NCBI GenBank assembly: GCA_009760885.1
Contig: CM019704.1
Span: 14,634,929 to 14,698,928, forward strand
Reading direction: 5' to 3'
From: Achatina immaculata
Taxonomy: Eukaryota > Mollusca > Gastropoda > Stylommatophora > Achatinidae
Length of the DNA stretch: 64,000 nucleotides
Of the stretch, positions 11,401 through 23,600 are shown piece by piece. The notes beneath the pieces were generated by a model. The model had not been told where the DNA came from and ran no database searches. It saw only the letters and a program-made list of their open reading frames with translations. The position numbers and the translations under genes were made by a program. Position 1 is the stretch's first letter; the number at the start of each line of letters is the position of its first letter.

Positions 11401-14400
11401 TGGTATTATACCATGGAACTCACGTGGTATATCAAGGAACTCACATGCTCTCATATCAAGATATTCAGTCATCTTTCCAGTGTGAAAGAAGAAGACACTA
11501 TGAAGTATATATTTTAACTTAATTCATCTGCTTGATACATTTCATGTTATCCCAAAACACTAAAATTGTCAGAGAAAAAATAAATAAATGAATGGATGGA
11601 AACAAGAAAAATTATATTGACAAAATTTTGCTCCCTGAGGGTCACTTCCAATTTGGCATGTCAACCAAACTTCTCCCCGCCTCCGCCCTCAACTCTTCTC
11701 CTTAAGTGGTTTACATTCATCAGTGACCTTTCCTCTCTTAACCTGGTGCTTTCCCTTGAGGGAACTCTTGCATATAATGGGTCACAAATTTAGTGCTTTC
11801 CATCATGCAGTCTGCTCAGCAAGAAAGGAGATAACATTATGAAAATCCCAAGAGTTACGTTAATTTCTGTTTCAGTGTGTATCATTTAGACAGCACTGCT
11901 AATACCTGGAGGTCATTTTATGACACTACTCAGGGAAGATATTTTTTTTAAAATCTATTGGAAGCATCCAAAGACAGCAAATAACAATCTGCAGGAAGAA
12001 GTGCACCGAACTGCCCTGCACACACGGTTGTTAGTGAATTAAGAGGATATTATCTGAAGGCTAGACCCTTAAATAATGGTGCTTTGACCAAGTGCACAGG
12101 GTGAAAGTGAAAAGAAAATGGACTGGAAGTGATGGGTAAGATTTTGTTTAGATCTTCAAATTCACAGCTCTAAAATATTTACAACTCTGGACTTTAGTTC
12201 ATCTCATGAATGCAACATCAATGATAAATGAGAATAAGGAATACAAAATGGATGAAAAACAACAAAATAAAAGAATATTAAATATGTGTAAAGATCCTGA
12301 AAATGAAAGAAATATAGAATACATGTATGGAGCTGAACAGTAAATAAATTGCTACATTGACTTGTCTGATAATCTGCTCTTATCTTTCAACTGTTTCAGT
12401 TTGATGTTTCAGACATAAAACAATGCTGTACAAAATAATGAACATAAGTAAAGTTAATATGACAACATATATGAGATTCATTCACTTTTCAATAACATTT
12501 AAGTTAATGAACTAAGAAAAGAATATACAGGCAAGAAAAGCAAAGTCAATAGCAGATTTGTGCTCACCTTGTTAGAATAAGCCAGCTCCATTGATTCTGC
12601 TGACAATTTACAGAGGGCATCAATCAAATGGTGCAAAGCTACATCATCAAGATACCTGTAGTGAATTATCTAGACTTGATTAATAATGATCACAAAATAC
12701 ATTATTTCTTTTGTATCATTAACCTGAAAGTCAGTCATTTTTTATTTACTTTCTTTTCTTTCTTCACTTTCATAACTTCCAAACTGCTTTCTGCTGGCTA
12801 TAACAAATCACTTTTAATAACACTCATCTCATAAATGAAACCAACACTGACTCTTTAACATTTTGACTCCTAGACTTAAGACTTGACCTAAGACTGCTTG
12901 TAAGGATTTGAGACTTGAAGGTAGTGAATTAAGACCTAATTTGAGACTCATCACTAAGAACTTGAATGCAGCACTGGCAGCTTATTCATTGAAGAACACT
13001 GCTCTCTTGACAGTCAATCTGAAAACATCTTGCTGTCTAGACAGGATGCCTGCCATAATGAGTGTAGTGTTTGGAGCATTAATAATATTATGCACCCATC
13101 ATTTCATCAGCCCCCACCCCATTTTTCAAAAGCCATACCCTCTATTATTGTTCTCTTTGGGCCTTCTTGTTATTTAGTTCTTCTTCTTCGGCTTTCCCAG
13201 CCATTAAGGCTCATTGCTGCAGATAAAGTTCACCTCCATTCCTCTCTATTCCTAATCTTCTCTCTCCAGTTAGTGACATCAATTTCTTTTATATCCTCTT
13301 CTATGTTGTCTTTCCATCTCTGTCTTGGTCTACCGTTTGGTCTTGTTTTCCTCATCTCTTGTGCATACATCACTTTCATTTGTCTGTTCTCTTCCATTCT
13401 TTCTACATGCCCTAGCCAGCATAGTCTGTTCTGTTTCAACACATTTATAATTTATTGGGATTTAAATAAGCTGTTCAGTTCAGTGTTCTTTCTAGCTCTC
13501 CATTCTCCACTGTTGGTATCCTTTATCTACCCAAAGATTCTTCTTAGGATCTCATTTTCAAAGATCTGCAGTTGTTGTTCATCTTTCTTTGTTGTACTCC
13601 ATGTTTCTGATCCATACATGACAGCTGGTCTTATTATAGTTTTGTAGATTGTTATTCTGGTGTTTTGGGACAGGATTTTGGATTTTAACAGGTGATGCAA
13701 AGCAAAGTATATTTTATTCCCTATCTGTACTCTAATTTTAATTTCATCGCTTACTGTGTTGCTTCTGTTGAAGGTTGTGCCTAGATATTTGTATGTTTCT
13801 GCTTTCCTAATAATCATCTCTCCAACGTTTATATAATCTAGATCATTCTGCCTCTGGTCTTTTGATATCTTCATATACTCTGTCTTATCTCAGTTAATGG
13901 TCAAGACCACTTTTAGTGCTACATCTCTCAAGTGTATGTTGTTATTTAGTTAAGACACAACAATCATGTATTAACTAAGAACCATCACTGTACTATTACT
14001 ATTTATATTAATTATTTTTAAACGTGGACAATACCAATGGACTTGTATATCAGAAGACAGTGCTCACATTCAAGGTGAAAAACATGTATATGCATTTATT
14101 ATTTTTTTCCTTAGAAAAGATACCCCACATTCTTAAACTAATGTGTACTCCTGGTGTGACTATGTACATGTACATCAACAAAAAATTACCTGATTATTAT
14201 TTCTTTTAGTTTAGAATGTGTAAGGGAAGTGGCTGTGATTGCAAGATACAATTAATAAGTATGCTGTGAAACTTTGAAAACGAATTCACTTTATGAATTC
14301 TGTGCAGATACAAAACACTTTCTTCTTTGCTACAATTTACAGTTTTATCTCATTTCACTATGGCACCCACTCATTTTCCAACATCACCAGCTGAGACAAA

Positions 14401-17400
14401 ATAGATTCCACTCAGACAAAAGAGATGCAAACAAATGTGTATATTTATAAAGTATTTGTTTAATCAACATGAAAAAAGCTTCTACTTTATAGGTCCTGAC
14501 ATTCTGCTTCCTAAATTTTGAAAACAAAAAAATCAACTAAATTTAAAACATGAATAATCAAGTTTTCATCAATATGAAAGCCTCTAAGTTCATATAACTG
14601 ATGGAGATCTAATGCTCATCAAAAATGATGGGAGAAAATATAAAAATATGAATTTGAATTAATTACTTCTATCAGCTAAATTTTTCAATTCCCCAAGAAC
14701 ACATTTAAGTGTGTTGGAATTTTCTAGCAGATTAAGAATAAAAGAAATGTGATTTATTACTGAAATCCAGTGACATTTTTCTAACACCAGCTCAATACAA
14801 TGCCATTCTGTAAGCTTAATCCTGGTTGGTGAAGTGAAACAAAAATGTATGTGCATATACACACATATAAGCATACATATACACATAAACACACAACGCA
14901 CACCAGAGAATTTTTTTTGAAACTCCAAGCTGATACTACTACTTACTGTGAGCTCTCAAACAAACGAGAAAGCATGGCTGACAGTACTGGAAGGTCAGCC
15001 ATGACAGCTGTGGTGATGATGCTAGTGCTGCCATCACTAATCTGCTGTCCTGCTCGCAGACTACCACCTGTAGAAGGCTTCAAACCCAGTATCCAGACAA
15101 GATGCTGGAGGAAAAAGACCAAACAGGCAAGAATTTCATAAGGCTTTCTGAATACTACCTCATGTTACACAATTTTAAAAAAAGAAAAAATCATGGACAT
15201 TTAATATGCCATTCATATCTGCAGTATTTTTTTCAATAATTATGGTACAGAATTGGCGTTTCATTAATAAAGGAAATCACTGATTTGTAATTCACTTACT
15301 TGATATTAACTCAAACAATTTCATATGCAAGGCATTAATTTGTTTCACATGAATTTAGTTTGATTTGGTTTGATGTCATAGGACAAGCTATTTGCTCTTT
15401 TGTCTAGCTATAAATGAGTCCAGCATCTGAATACAACTGTGTCCAAGCACCCAGTGAAACTGAGGTGGAGCAACGGCAAGACATTTGCCAAGGCTTTTTG
15501 AAAGACTCAGGATGTTGAGGTGCTTACTTGATGTAAATGCTAAAATGAAGCCTCTCTACAGGCTCCACCTCATACTGGAACTTTGTCAAACATAATATTG
15601 TTTTATTTTTAACACACACACACACCAGCGTATGTATGTCATAATCTGAAGTGACTGGTCTTGCAAATCAGATTTTGCCTCATTTTCAAAGGCAGTTCCC
15701 TAACACAAGTGTCAGGTGCTACTTTTTCCAGCTTTCAGGTGAGTTTACTACAAAGTGCATCAAAGCAAAATTGGAACACATTCTTTACATAATGCATCAA
15801 AGCCAAAATGGAACACACTCTCTATAGTGTGCATCAAAGCCAAAATGGAACATTCTCTCTATTGAGTGCATCAAAGCCAAATTGGAATACTAGTGCATCA
15901 AAGCCAAAATGGAACACTATCTCTATAGAGTGCATCAAGGCCAAAATGGAACATTCTCTCTATAGAGTGCATCAAAGCCAAAATGGAACACTCTCTCTAT
16001 AGAGTGCATCAAAGCCAAAATAGAACACACTTTCTACAGAGTGCATCAAAGCCAAAATGGAACACTCTCTCTATAGAGTGGATCAAACCCAAAATGGAAC
16101 ACTCCCTCTATAAAGCGCATAAAAACCAAAATAGAACACTCTCTCTATAGTGTGCATTTGTCAAGGAGGACGAATCCTCGTCACTAGTGAGTTTCACCCC
16201 TGGGTTAAGCCAGTTTAGGCATATTGCCCCAGTATTGGTGTATATAGGACATGGCCGGCCTCTAGAGCAGAGGTGACGTGGTATGAGACGTGATCTGAAT
16301 ACCCCTCACCGTGAGTCTACTGGCCATACCGATTAAACTTTACTTAATCCTTTCCATCACCTGTTTCACAACGGCACCACGCAGCAATCCTAATCGCATT
16401 TTTCTTCATTGGCCGGGAGGAATTTCACCCCACACACAGCAGCCGAAGAATCTCGCCAGCAAAGTCTTAGTTTAACCCCTGGGTTAAGCTGGTTTAGGCA
16501 TTTGAACCAGTTTGGGTGTATATAGGATGTGGCCAGCCTCTAGAGCAGAGATGCCGTGATATGAGTAGCCCTGATCGCGAGACTACTGGCTACTTCACTT
16601 AACCTTTTCCATCACCTTTTCCATGACAGCGCCGCGTGGCAACCCAAATCACATTTTTCTTCACCGGCCGGGAGGAGTTTCACCCCACATACGGCAGACG
16701 AAGAATCTTGCCAGCAGAGAGCAGGAGCTTTCCTTCTCCTAGATGAGCTACCAACCAAGACTAATCATCTACCCGAAAGCATCTGGTTTTCAGGCACCAG
16801 ATATTTGTCTTTCATCCCTTCTCCTGTCAGTTTAAACAGCTCCACCTCGAGACGGCCAGGAGCTGGACTTGGACCGTCAGAGGCTATTTGAGATGCAAGC
16901 CATGGAAATATTTAATTGGAGTGGAGAGCATATCCCTCCCCCCACCTCCGGCTATCACAGTCCTTAGAACCACTCAGCTTTTAAATATCAATGTTCATTT
17001 CACAGGCTCTGGGCAAAGAGCTTGATTTTGAAATGAAGAGAATGCATTTTAGATTGGATCCTGTCATGTTCTACCCAAATATACTGTAAAACTGGGGCAT
17101 GTTTAGAGGAGAGACAGGTTAGAGCACCTACAGGCAACAAAGAAGATTGAGGGTAGAACAGACAAAGGTAGACAGAGAGAAAATATGTTTGATGGTTGGT
17201 ATCCTGACACAGAAAATCCTCAGTGACAAGCCTGTTGAGATACACAAGGGATCGAGGATTATGGAAGGACCTGATATCCTACACCTGTCAGCAAGGGCCT
17301 TGAAAGAAAGTGTGCTGTAAAAATGGGCACCTGTATTTGAGTTGGAGAATTTCTTCTTGAAAACAGAGAATCTAACGTATATGGCACATAGTAAATGGAC

Positions 17401-17909
17401 ATGACAGTAAACTGTACACACAGTTGTCAGTGCATTATGAAACAGCAAGTGTAAAAATAAGTCAACTATATAAAATGTATGTCTAAATTTACTGCAGCTC
17501 AATGCATAAAAAAACTATCAGCTAAATCTTTTTAAACAATTCTCATAAAAGCTCTTATATATATATGCCACTCCTTTCACAGCACTAGCTCAATGAAGGT
17601 GACCCAAATTTCGGCACTTACTGAACTCTCCTCAATTATTAACAAATAAAAAAATGTATGCTTTCAAACTGAGACCAACCCTTTACCTGAAGTGTGGTCA
17701 GCACTAAATGCCAGGCAGTGCCAAGAATATCTCCATGGCAGTGGGCCAAACTCAACAATGCTCGCATCACCTGAATGTTTTTTGCAGTCAACTGGAACAA
17801 ATTTTGCACAAAAAATGTCAAAATATAACATGATTTTATTTCCAAAATTCCAACTAAAAAAAAAAAAATTATATATATATATATATATATATTTTTTAAA
17901 AATATATAC

Positions 17910-17941
<32 letters not shown>

Positions 17942-20646
17942 GGTCAGCAGGGTAGGGGTATCCCCTATAAAGGGAGAAGTAAGACACCTGCTTACCTTCG
18001 TCAGTATACGGGACACCCTTGAGCAAGGTGGAGTACCCGTATAGCCCTCCGATCAGGGTGATTTGAAGCCATGGGAGCAGGTGGTGGATAGAATGGGAGA
18101 GCAGCCAACAGATAATGTTGGTTATGGTCACCATTCTATGATGGTAAGCAGATGATCTCAATGTAAGGACAATGGCTACTATCACTGACTAATACAGTCA
18201 CTGCCCAGAAGGAAAGCAATGGTAAACTATCGTCTGGAAATATACCAAGAAACCCAAACAGCAACATGGAAATTCAAATACAAAAAAGATCTGGTGGTGA
18301 GGCCCCCAGGCCAGATAGATCTAATTTTAACACTGGGGAAGAGTGTGAGACAGAGGTCATTATTAGTAATTGTGATGACGGACAAAATCCTGATGGTGTT
18401 ACTAAGGAAAACCCCTGCATCAGACTAAAAAGAAAAATAAGAGTAGGAACATGGAATGTAAGAAGTATGTATGAGAGAAAGTATTAAATAATAAGTGACG
18501 AGATGAAAAGAATGGGGATACACATTTTAGGAATGTGCGAACATCTATGGAGAGGATCAGGACACTTCAAGAGCGAGAATGATAATATTTTTATATGCTC
18601 TGGTGGAGAATTAGGAGGAAAGAATGGAGTGGCTTTTTACCTGGACAAATCAACATCAAAAGCATTACTAGGTTACAATCCAGTAAGTGACAGAATCCTC
18701 ACAATCAGACTTAAGAGCACTCCTAGAAATGTAACAATCATCCAGACATATACACCTACATCAGCAGCAGAAGAAGAGGAAGTAGAAGACTTTTATAACA
18801 TACTGCAAACGACGATAGACCAGATATAGAAGAATTATCTTCTAATAATGGGGGATTTTAATCCAAAGATTGGTACAGAAAGAGCAGAAGATGAAGGATA
18901 TTTGTAGGAAAATTTAACATAGGACATAGAAATGAGGCAGGTGACAATCTAATGGCTTTTTGCATGGAAAATGAGCTAATGAGTGCTAACACACTTTTTA
19001 AACAACATCTAAGAAGACTTTACACATGGACATCACCTGACGGGAAAACCAAGAATCAAGTAAATTACATTTTAGTGCAAAGAAGGTGGAGATCAAGTAT
19101 AACATCAGCAAAAACTTTAACAGGTGGTGATTGTGACATGGACCACGAGTTATTAATAGCAGACATGAAGATAAAAAGGACAGTTACGGGATCAAGACCA
19201 TTTCACTTTGATCTTACAAAAATACCAGAATAATACAGTATAGAAGTGAAGAACCATTTTGAAATCATGATGGCTGTACAGGAGGAGATGACACCAGATG
19301 ATTTGGCTACACAGGCCAGAGATATCTTAATAACAACAACTAAAGACATGGTTCCAGTAAAGAAGACACAAAAGAATGGATGGATAAAAGCAGGCACACT
19401 AGAACTGATAAACAACGTAGAGAAATGAAGACGCAATGGAAAGTGATAAACAACAACAAAGAGGAATATAAATCTTTAACAAAAGAAGCACGAAGAAACA
19501 TAAGAAAAGAAAAAAAAATAATACACACAAGATTGTTGTGAAAGTATAGAAGGACATCAGAAGTGTGGAAGAGACAGTGAAATGTTTAAAGAAATGAAGA
19601 CATTGACTGGAAAGCAGAAATCAACAGTGTGAACTATTATTGTCTACAATAATAATTCACACTGTTGATTTCTGCTTTCGCAGTCAATGTCTTCATTTCT
19701 TTAAACATTTAAACAGAAAGAACCCGAACCGACAACAGAAGAAGTTTTATGGGCAATAAAGAATCTGAAAAATCACCACGATGTGAAGAGATAAAAGCTG
19801 AATTTATTAAACCAGGAGGAAAGGAATGTGCAACAGTCTATCATGCACTATGTAAAAAGATATGGCATTCAGGTATTTGGCCAAAAGAATGGAAAAGAAC
19901 TGTATTCATACCACTGCCAAAAAAGGGTAACCTGAAATTATGCACAAACTACAGAACTCTTGCCCTGATTAGTCATGCCAGTAAAATTCTGTTATAAATC
20001 ATAATGAGTAGACTTCTTAAGAAAATAGAAGAAGAAATCAATATGGTCCAAGCTGGTTTCAGGCAAGGAAGAGGATCAAGAGATCATATATTCAATACAA
20101 GATTAATAAAAGAGAAATGCAGAGAGTTTAATGTGAATCTATAGTTATCTATAGTTAACAATTGGAGGTTATGAAATACCAGAGATTAGATATGCTGACG
20201 ACACAGTATTACTGTCCACAACACAAAAAGGAATGGAAAAACTAATTATGTCAGTCTATAAGAACAGCGAAGAGCAAACTTTCTATCTTAAAGCGAAGAA
20301 AACTAAATTGATGACAACTGACAAAACATACAAAGCAGCTGATACGCTGATATATATATCAGTGAGGAAAAACTGGAAGAAGTGGAGAGTTTTGAATATT
20401 TTGGATCACTGCTAACTAATACAATGAGGGACATTAAAAGGACATCTATCAGAAAGTAAAACAACTAAATAATCCGTGGAGAAGAACAAACGGAACTACA
20501 AAATATAAGATTTTTAAGGGCATGCATCTTTCCCATCGCAACATATGCTTGTCAGCAGCAGGCCATCTTGCTCACAATCTAGAGGCCTACAGGAGTGCTG
20601 TTAGGAAGGCAAAGTTGCACAAGGGACATGCAAATGAATGAATGAA

Positions 20647-20689
<43 letters not shown>

Positions 20690-23600
20690 CAGTTTTTTAA
20701 AGTTACCCTATGCTGGCAAATAAAAATATTTTAATCAATTTTTTTATTGCCATATATCAATACAGAAACTTCCCATAAATCAAGAAGGAAAAATATATGT
20801 AGAAGTTACAGCTGTTGAAGAAGAACACCAATTTGTATACCTCGGCAGCAACATAGACCAGAATGGTGACACCAGAAAGGAAGTTAGAATTAGGATTGCA
20901 AAAGCAGCATTGAGCTTTAAGTATCTTGAGAATATAAGGCACTCAAAAGTTGTAAACACAAAAACCAAGTTAAAATTATTCAGTTCAAATGTATATCCAC
21001 CACCTTCATTTATGATTGCAAAAGATGGGAAACAACTAAAGAAATAAACAACAAATTAGACTCTTTTTAAAACAAATGCATAAGGAAAATAATCTGTATA
21101 AAGTAGAATGAATTCACGAATAATGCAGAGATAATGCAAATGAGTGAACAACAACCTGTCTCATGGGTGATCAGAAAAAGGAGATAGACATATGTCTGTC
21201 ATATGATAAGAAACAGTCAGAGAATCCCAAAAAAGCTATCAAGTGGAACTCAACAGGTCGAAGAAAAAGAGGTCGACCACGTGAAACTCTAAAGAGGACA
21301 TTGTTAAGAGAGGCCAAATTAGAAAGCATAAAATCCCTAGATGAGGATGAAAAGCTTGCCGAAAACAGGAAAACTTGGCAAACTACTATGCGAGTCCTAT
21401 GTGACATTTAACGGCACAGGAAAGATGTAAGATATATCAATACAGTGAACTTTTAAAAAGTTAACTCTGTAAAAATGAAAATAAATAAATAAACTGAAAA
21501 GAGCAATACCCACAATAACAGATTATTAAACAAATATATCACAAAAGGAGGCAGTTAAATTTATTCACAAATATGTTCCTGAAAAAAAAACTGGATGCTA
21601 CTTTTTGTGTATTCACGAGTATATTCTGAAGAGATCATCTTCAAGAATAGTTGTTTTTTTTTTTAATTTTAAGAAATAGAATGAGATTTTTTTTCTTGTA
21701 AAGAATTTTCAGGCTTTCTAAATCCTACTTGCACATCTTTTTACCTTTGCACTTCATATGTCACTACAAGTGGATTCATATGCTATTACTTGCTTTTCAG
21801 CTTTCAAATGTTATCACTTGATTTTCAGTTAGCACAGCATTACACCACTCTACTCTTACAGATTAAGTTTATTTGAAATTCACAAAATGTTATTTAAGGG
21901 CTGCTCAAGATTAAAGAACATGAATTCTTTATTTTTACATAAACTTTATGTGTATTCACTGTTAGTTTAAGCTTGAAACTGTAATTTTGTAACAAATATA
22001 CCCAAAATTAATATTAGAATTATACTGTTTTCATATTGAAGTTTTTAAAGAACATCATTTTGGGGTGAATGAGTATCATTTTGAAAAGGTATTTCAATTT
22101 ATCCTATAAGAAATTATGAAGTTTTTCAGTCTGTTATATATATACAAACATATACTTTAGAAGTCAATTCAGTCGAACAAATAAAGATAACAAAAAGGAA
22201 AATGAATGATATAGTTTTATAACAGAATTATGTTAGATTAGATATAAGTCAGAGAATCTAATATTAGGTTACATTATATAAGGTCAGGATGGGTTAGGAT
22301 GGAGTAGGCAAGGTTATAATAGGGTAGGCTACGTTATATTATGGTAGAGTGTGTTAGCTTAAGGTAGTTTAGATTATGCTAGGTTAAACTGAATTAGGTT
22401 AGACTGTGACAGGATATCACAGGCTGTAGTAAGTTAGGATAGGCTGTGTAATATTGGATTGGGCTAGATTAGGATTGGTTTGAATTATACTAGATTAGGT
22501 TAGGTCTGAGTAGGTTAGGTTATTTTGCATTCAGTTAGGTTGGGATAGGTTTGGGCAGGTTACGTTATACTTGGTTGGGTTAGGTTAGGATAAATTTGAG
22601 TAGACTGGGTTATACTGGGTTGGGTTTGGTTATATCTGGCTAGGTTAGGTTATACTGGGTTGGGTTAATTTGATATGTTTGAGCAGATTAGGTTATATTG
22701 GGATGGGTTAGGTTAGAATATGTTATGTTATACTTGGTTGAGTTAGGTTAGGTTATGTTATACTGGGTCGAGTTAGGTTAGGTTAGAATATGTTAGGTTA
22801 TGTTATACTGAGTTGAGTTAGGTTACATTTACTTTATTTCATTAACTCTTTCCATGCGGGAGAAGAAACACGGACGTGTCGTGGCGTGCGGGAGTAAAAC
22901 ACGGGTCTTGATAGGGTTGGGGGTATAGTTGTAAAATGGAATGGAAAATGGTATTTCCATGTACTTCCGTATACGTAATATGTGTCGTCAAAGTATAGCT
23001 AAATGAATGAAAATTTCATAAATGCAGAGTTTTTTAGGAAAAAAGAAGTAATGTGATGTTTTTAGACACTGATTGTGGCCAGCTCACCATCGGCTAGGTC
23101 TAGATTCGCGCTACTTACCCCTACTTACCATCTAAGATGTGTAGATCTACTTGTTGATCTCGTATTGTGACTCCGTATTGCATTTTCACTGAATGAATGT
23201 CTGAAATAACCTCCTAACTACTCCTAACTACTTCTCCAGTTGTCTAAATATGTCTAAATCTACTTAGAAAACATTCAAGAGCAGCGGGGTGGCCATAGGC
23301 TATGTCCATACCCCTATCTACATCGTCAAAATTGAAAAATTTCCATGCTTCACGTCCTTGTTCTCGCTCGGCATCGCTCGTAACTAGGCACGCATTCGCC
23401 ATTTTGAAAGCGTCACCGGAATCGCGGACGAAATATGTACACTCTAAATGTTACACCACTTGTTTTAATGAAACAAACAATGTTGAATTTTCGACCATAC
23501 GGTAGCTTGGGACCACCGGAAGTGTCGAAAATTCGACCATACACACGGAAAGAGTTAAAGCATTCTGGACAAGCCCACAGATGCTCCATATGACAAACCC

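Noticed and set aside
15808..16002. Open frame with repeated [16 protein letters not shown] peptide
   Set aside because: It is the translated 37-bp minisatellite; shortened units and frame changes show no coding constraint.
15755..16150. A CRISPR array
   Set aside because: Units are contiguous with no unique spacers, and the sequence is plainly eukaryotic.
22240..22830. A true internal telomere repeat tract
   Set aside because: Too few exact adjacent TTAGG or TTAGGG units; kept only as a telomere-like array.
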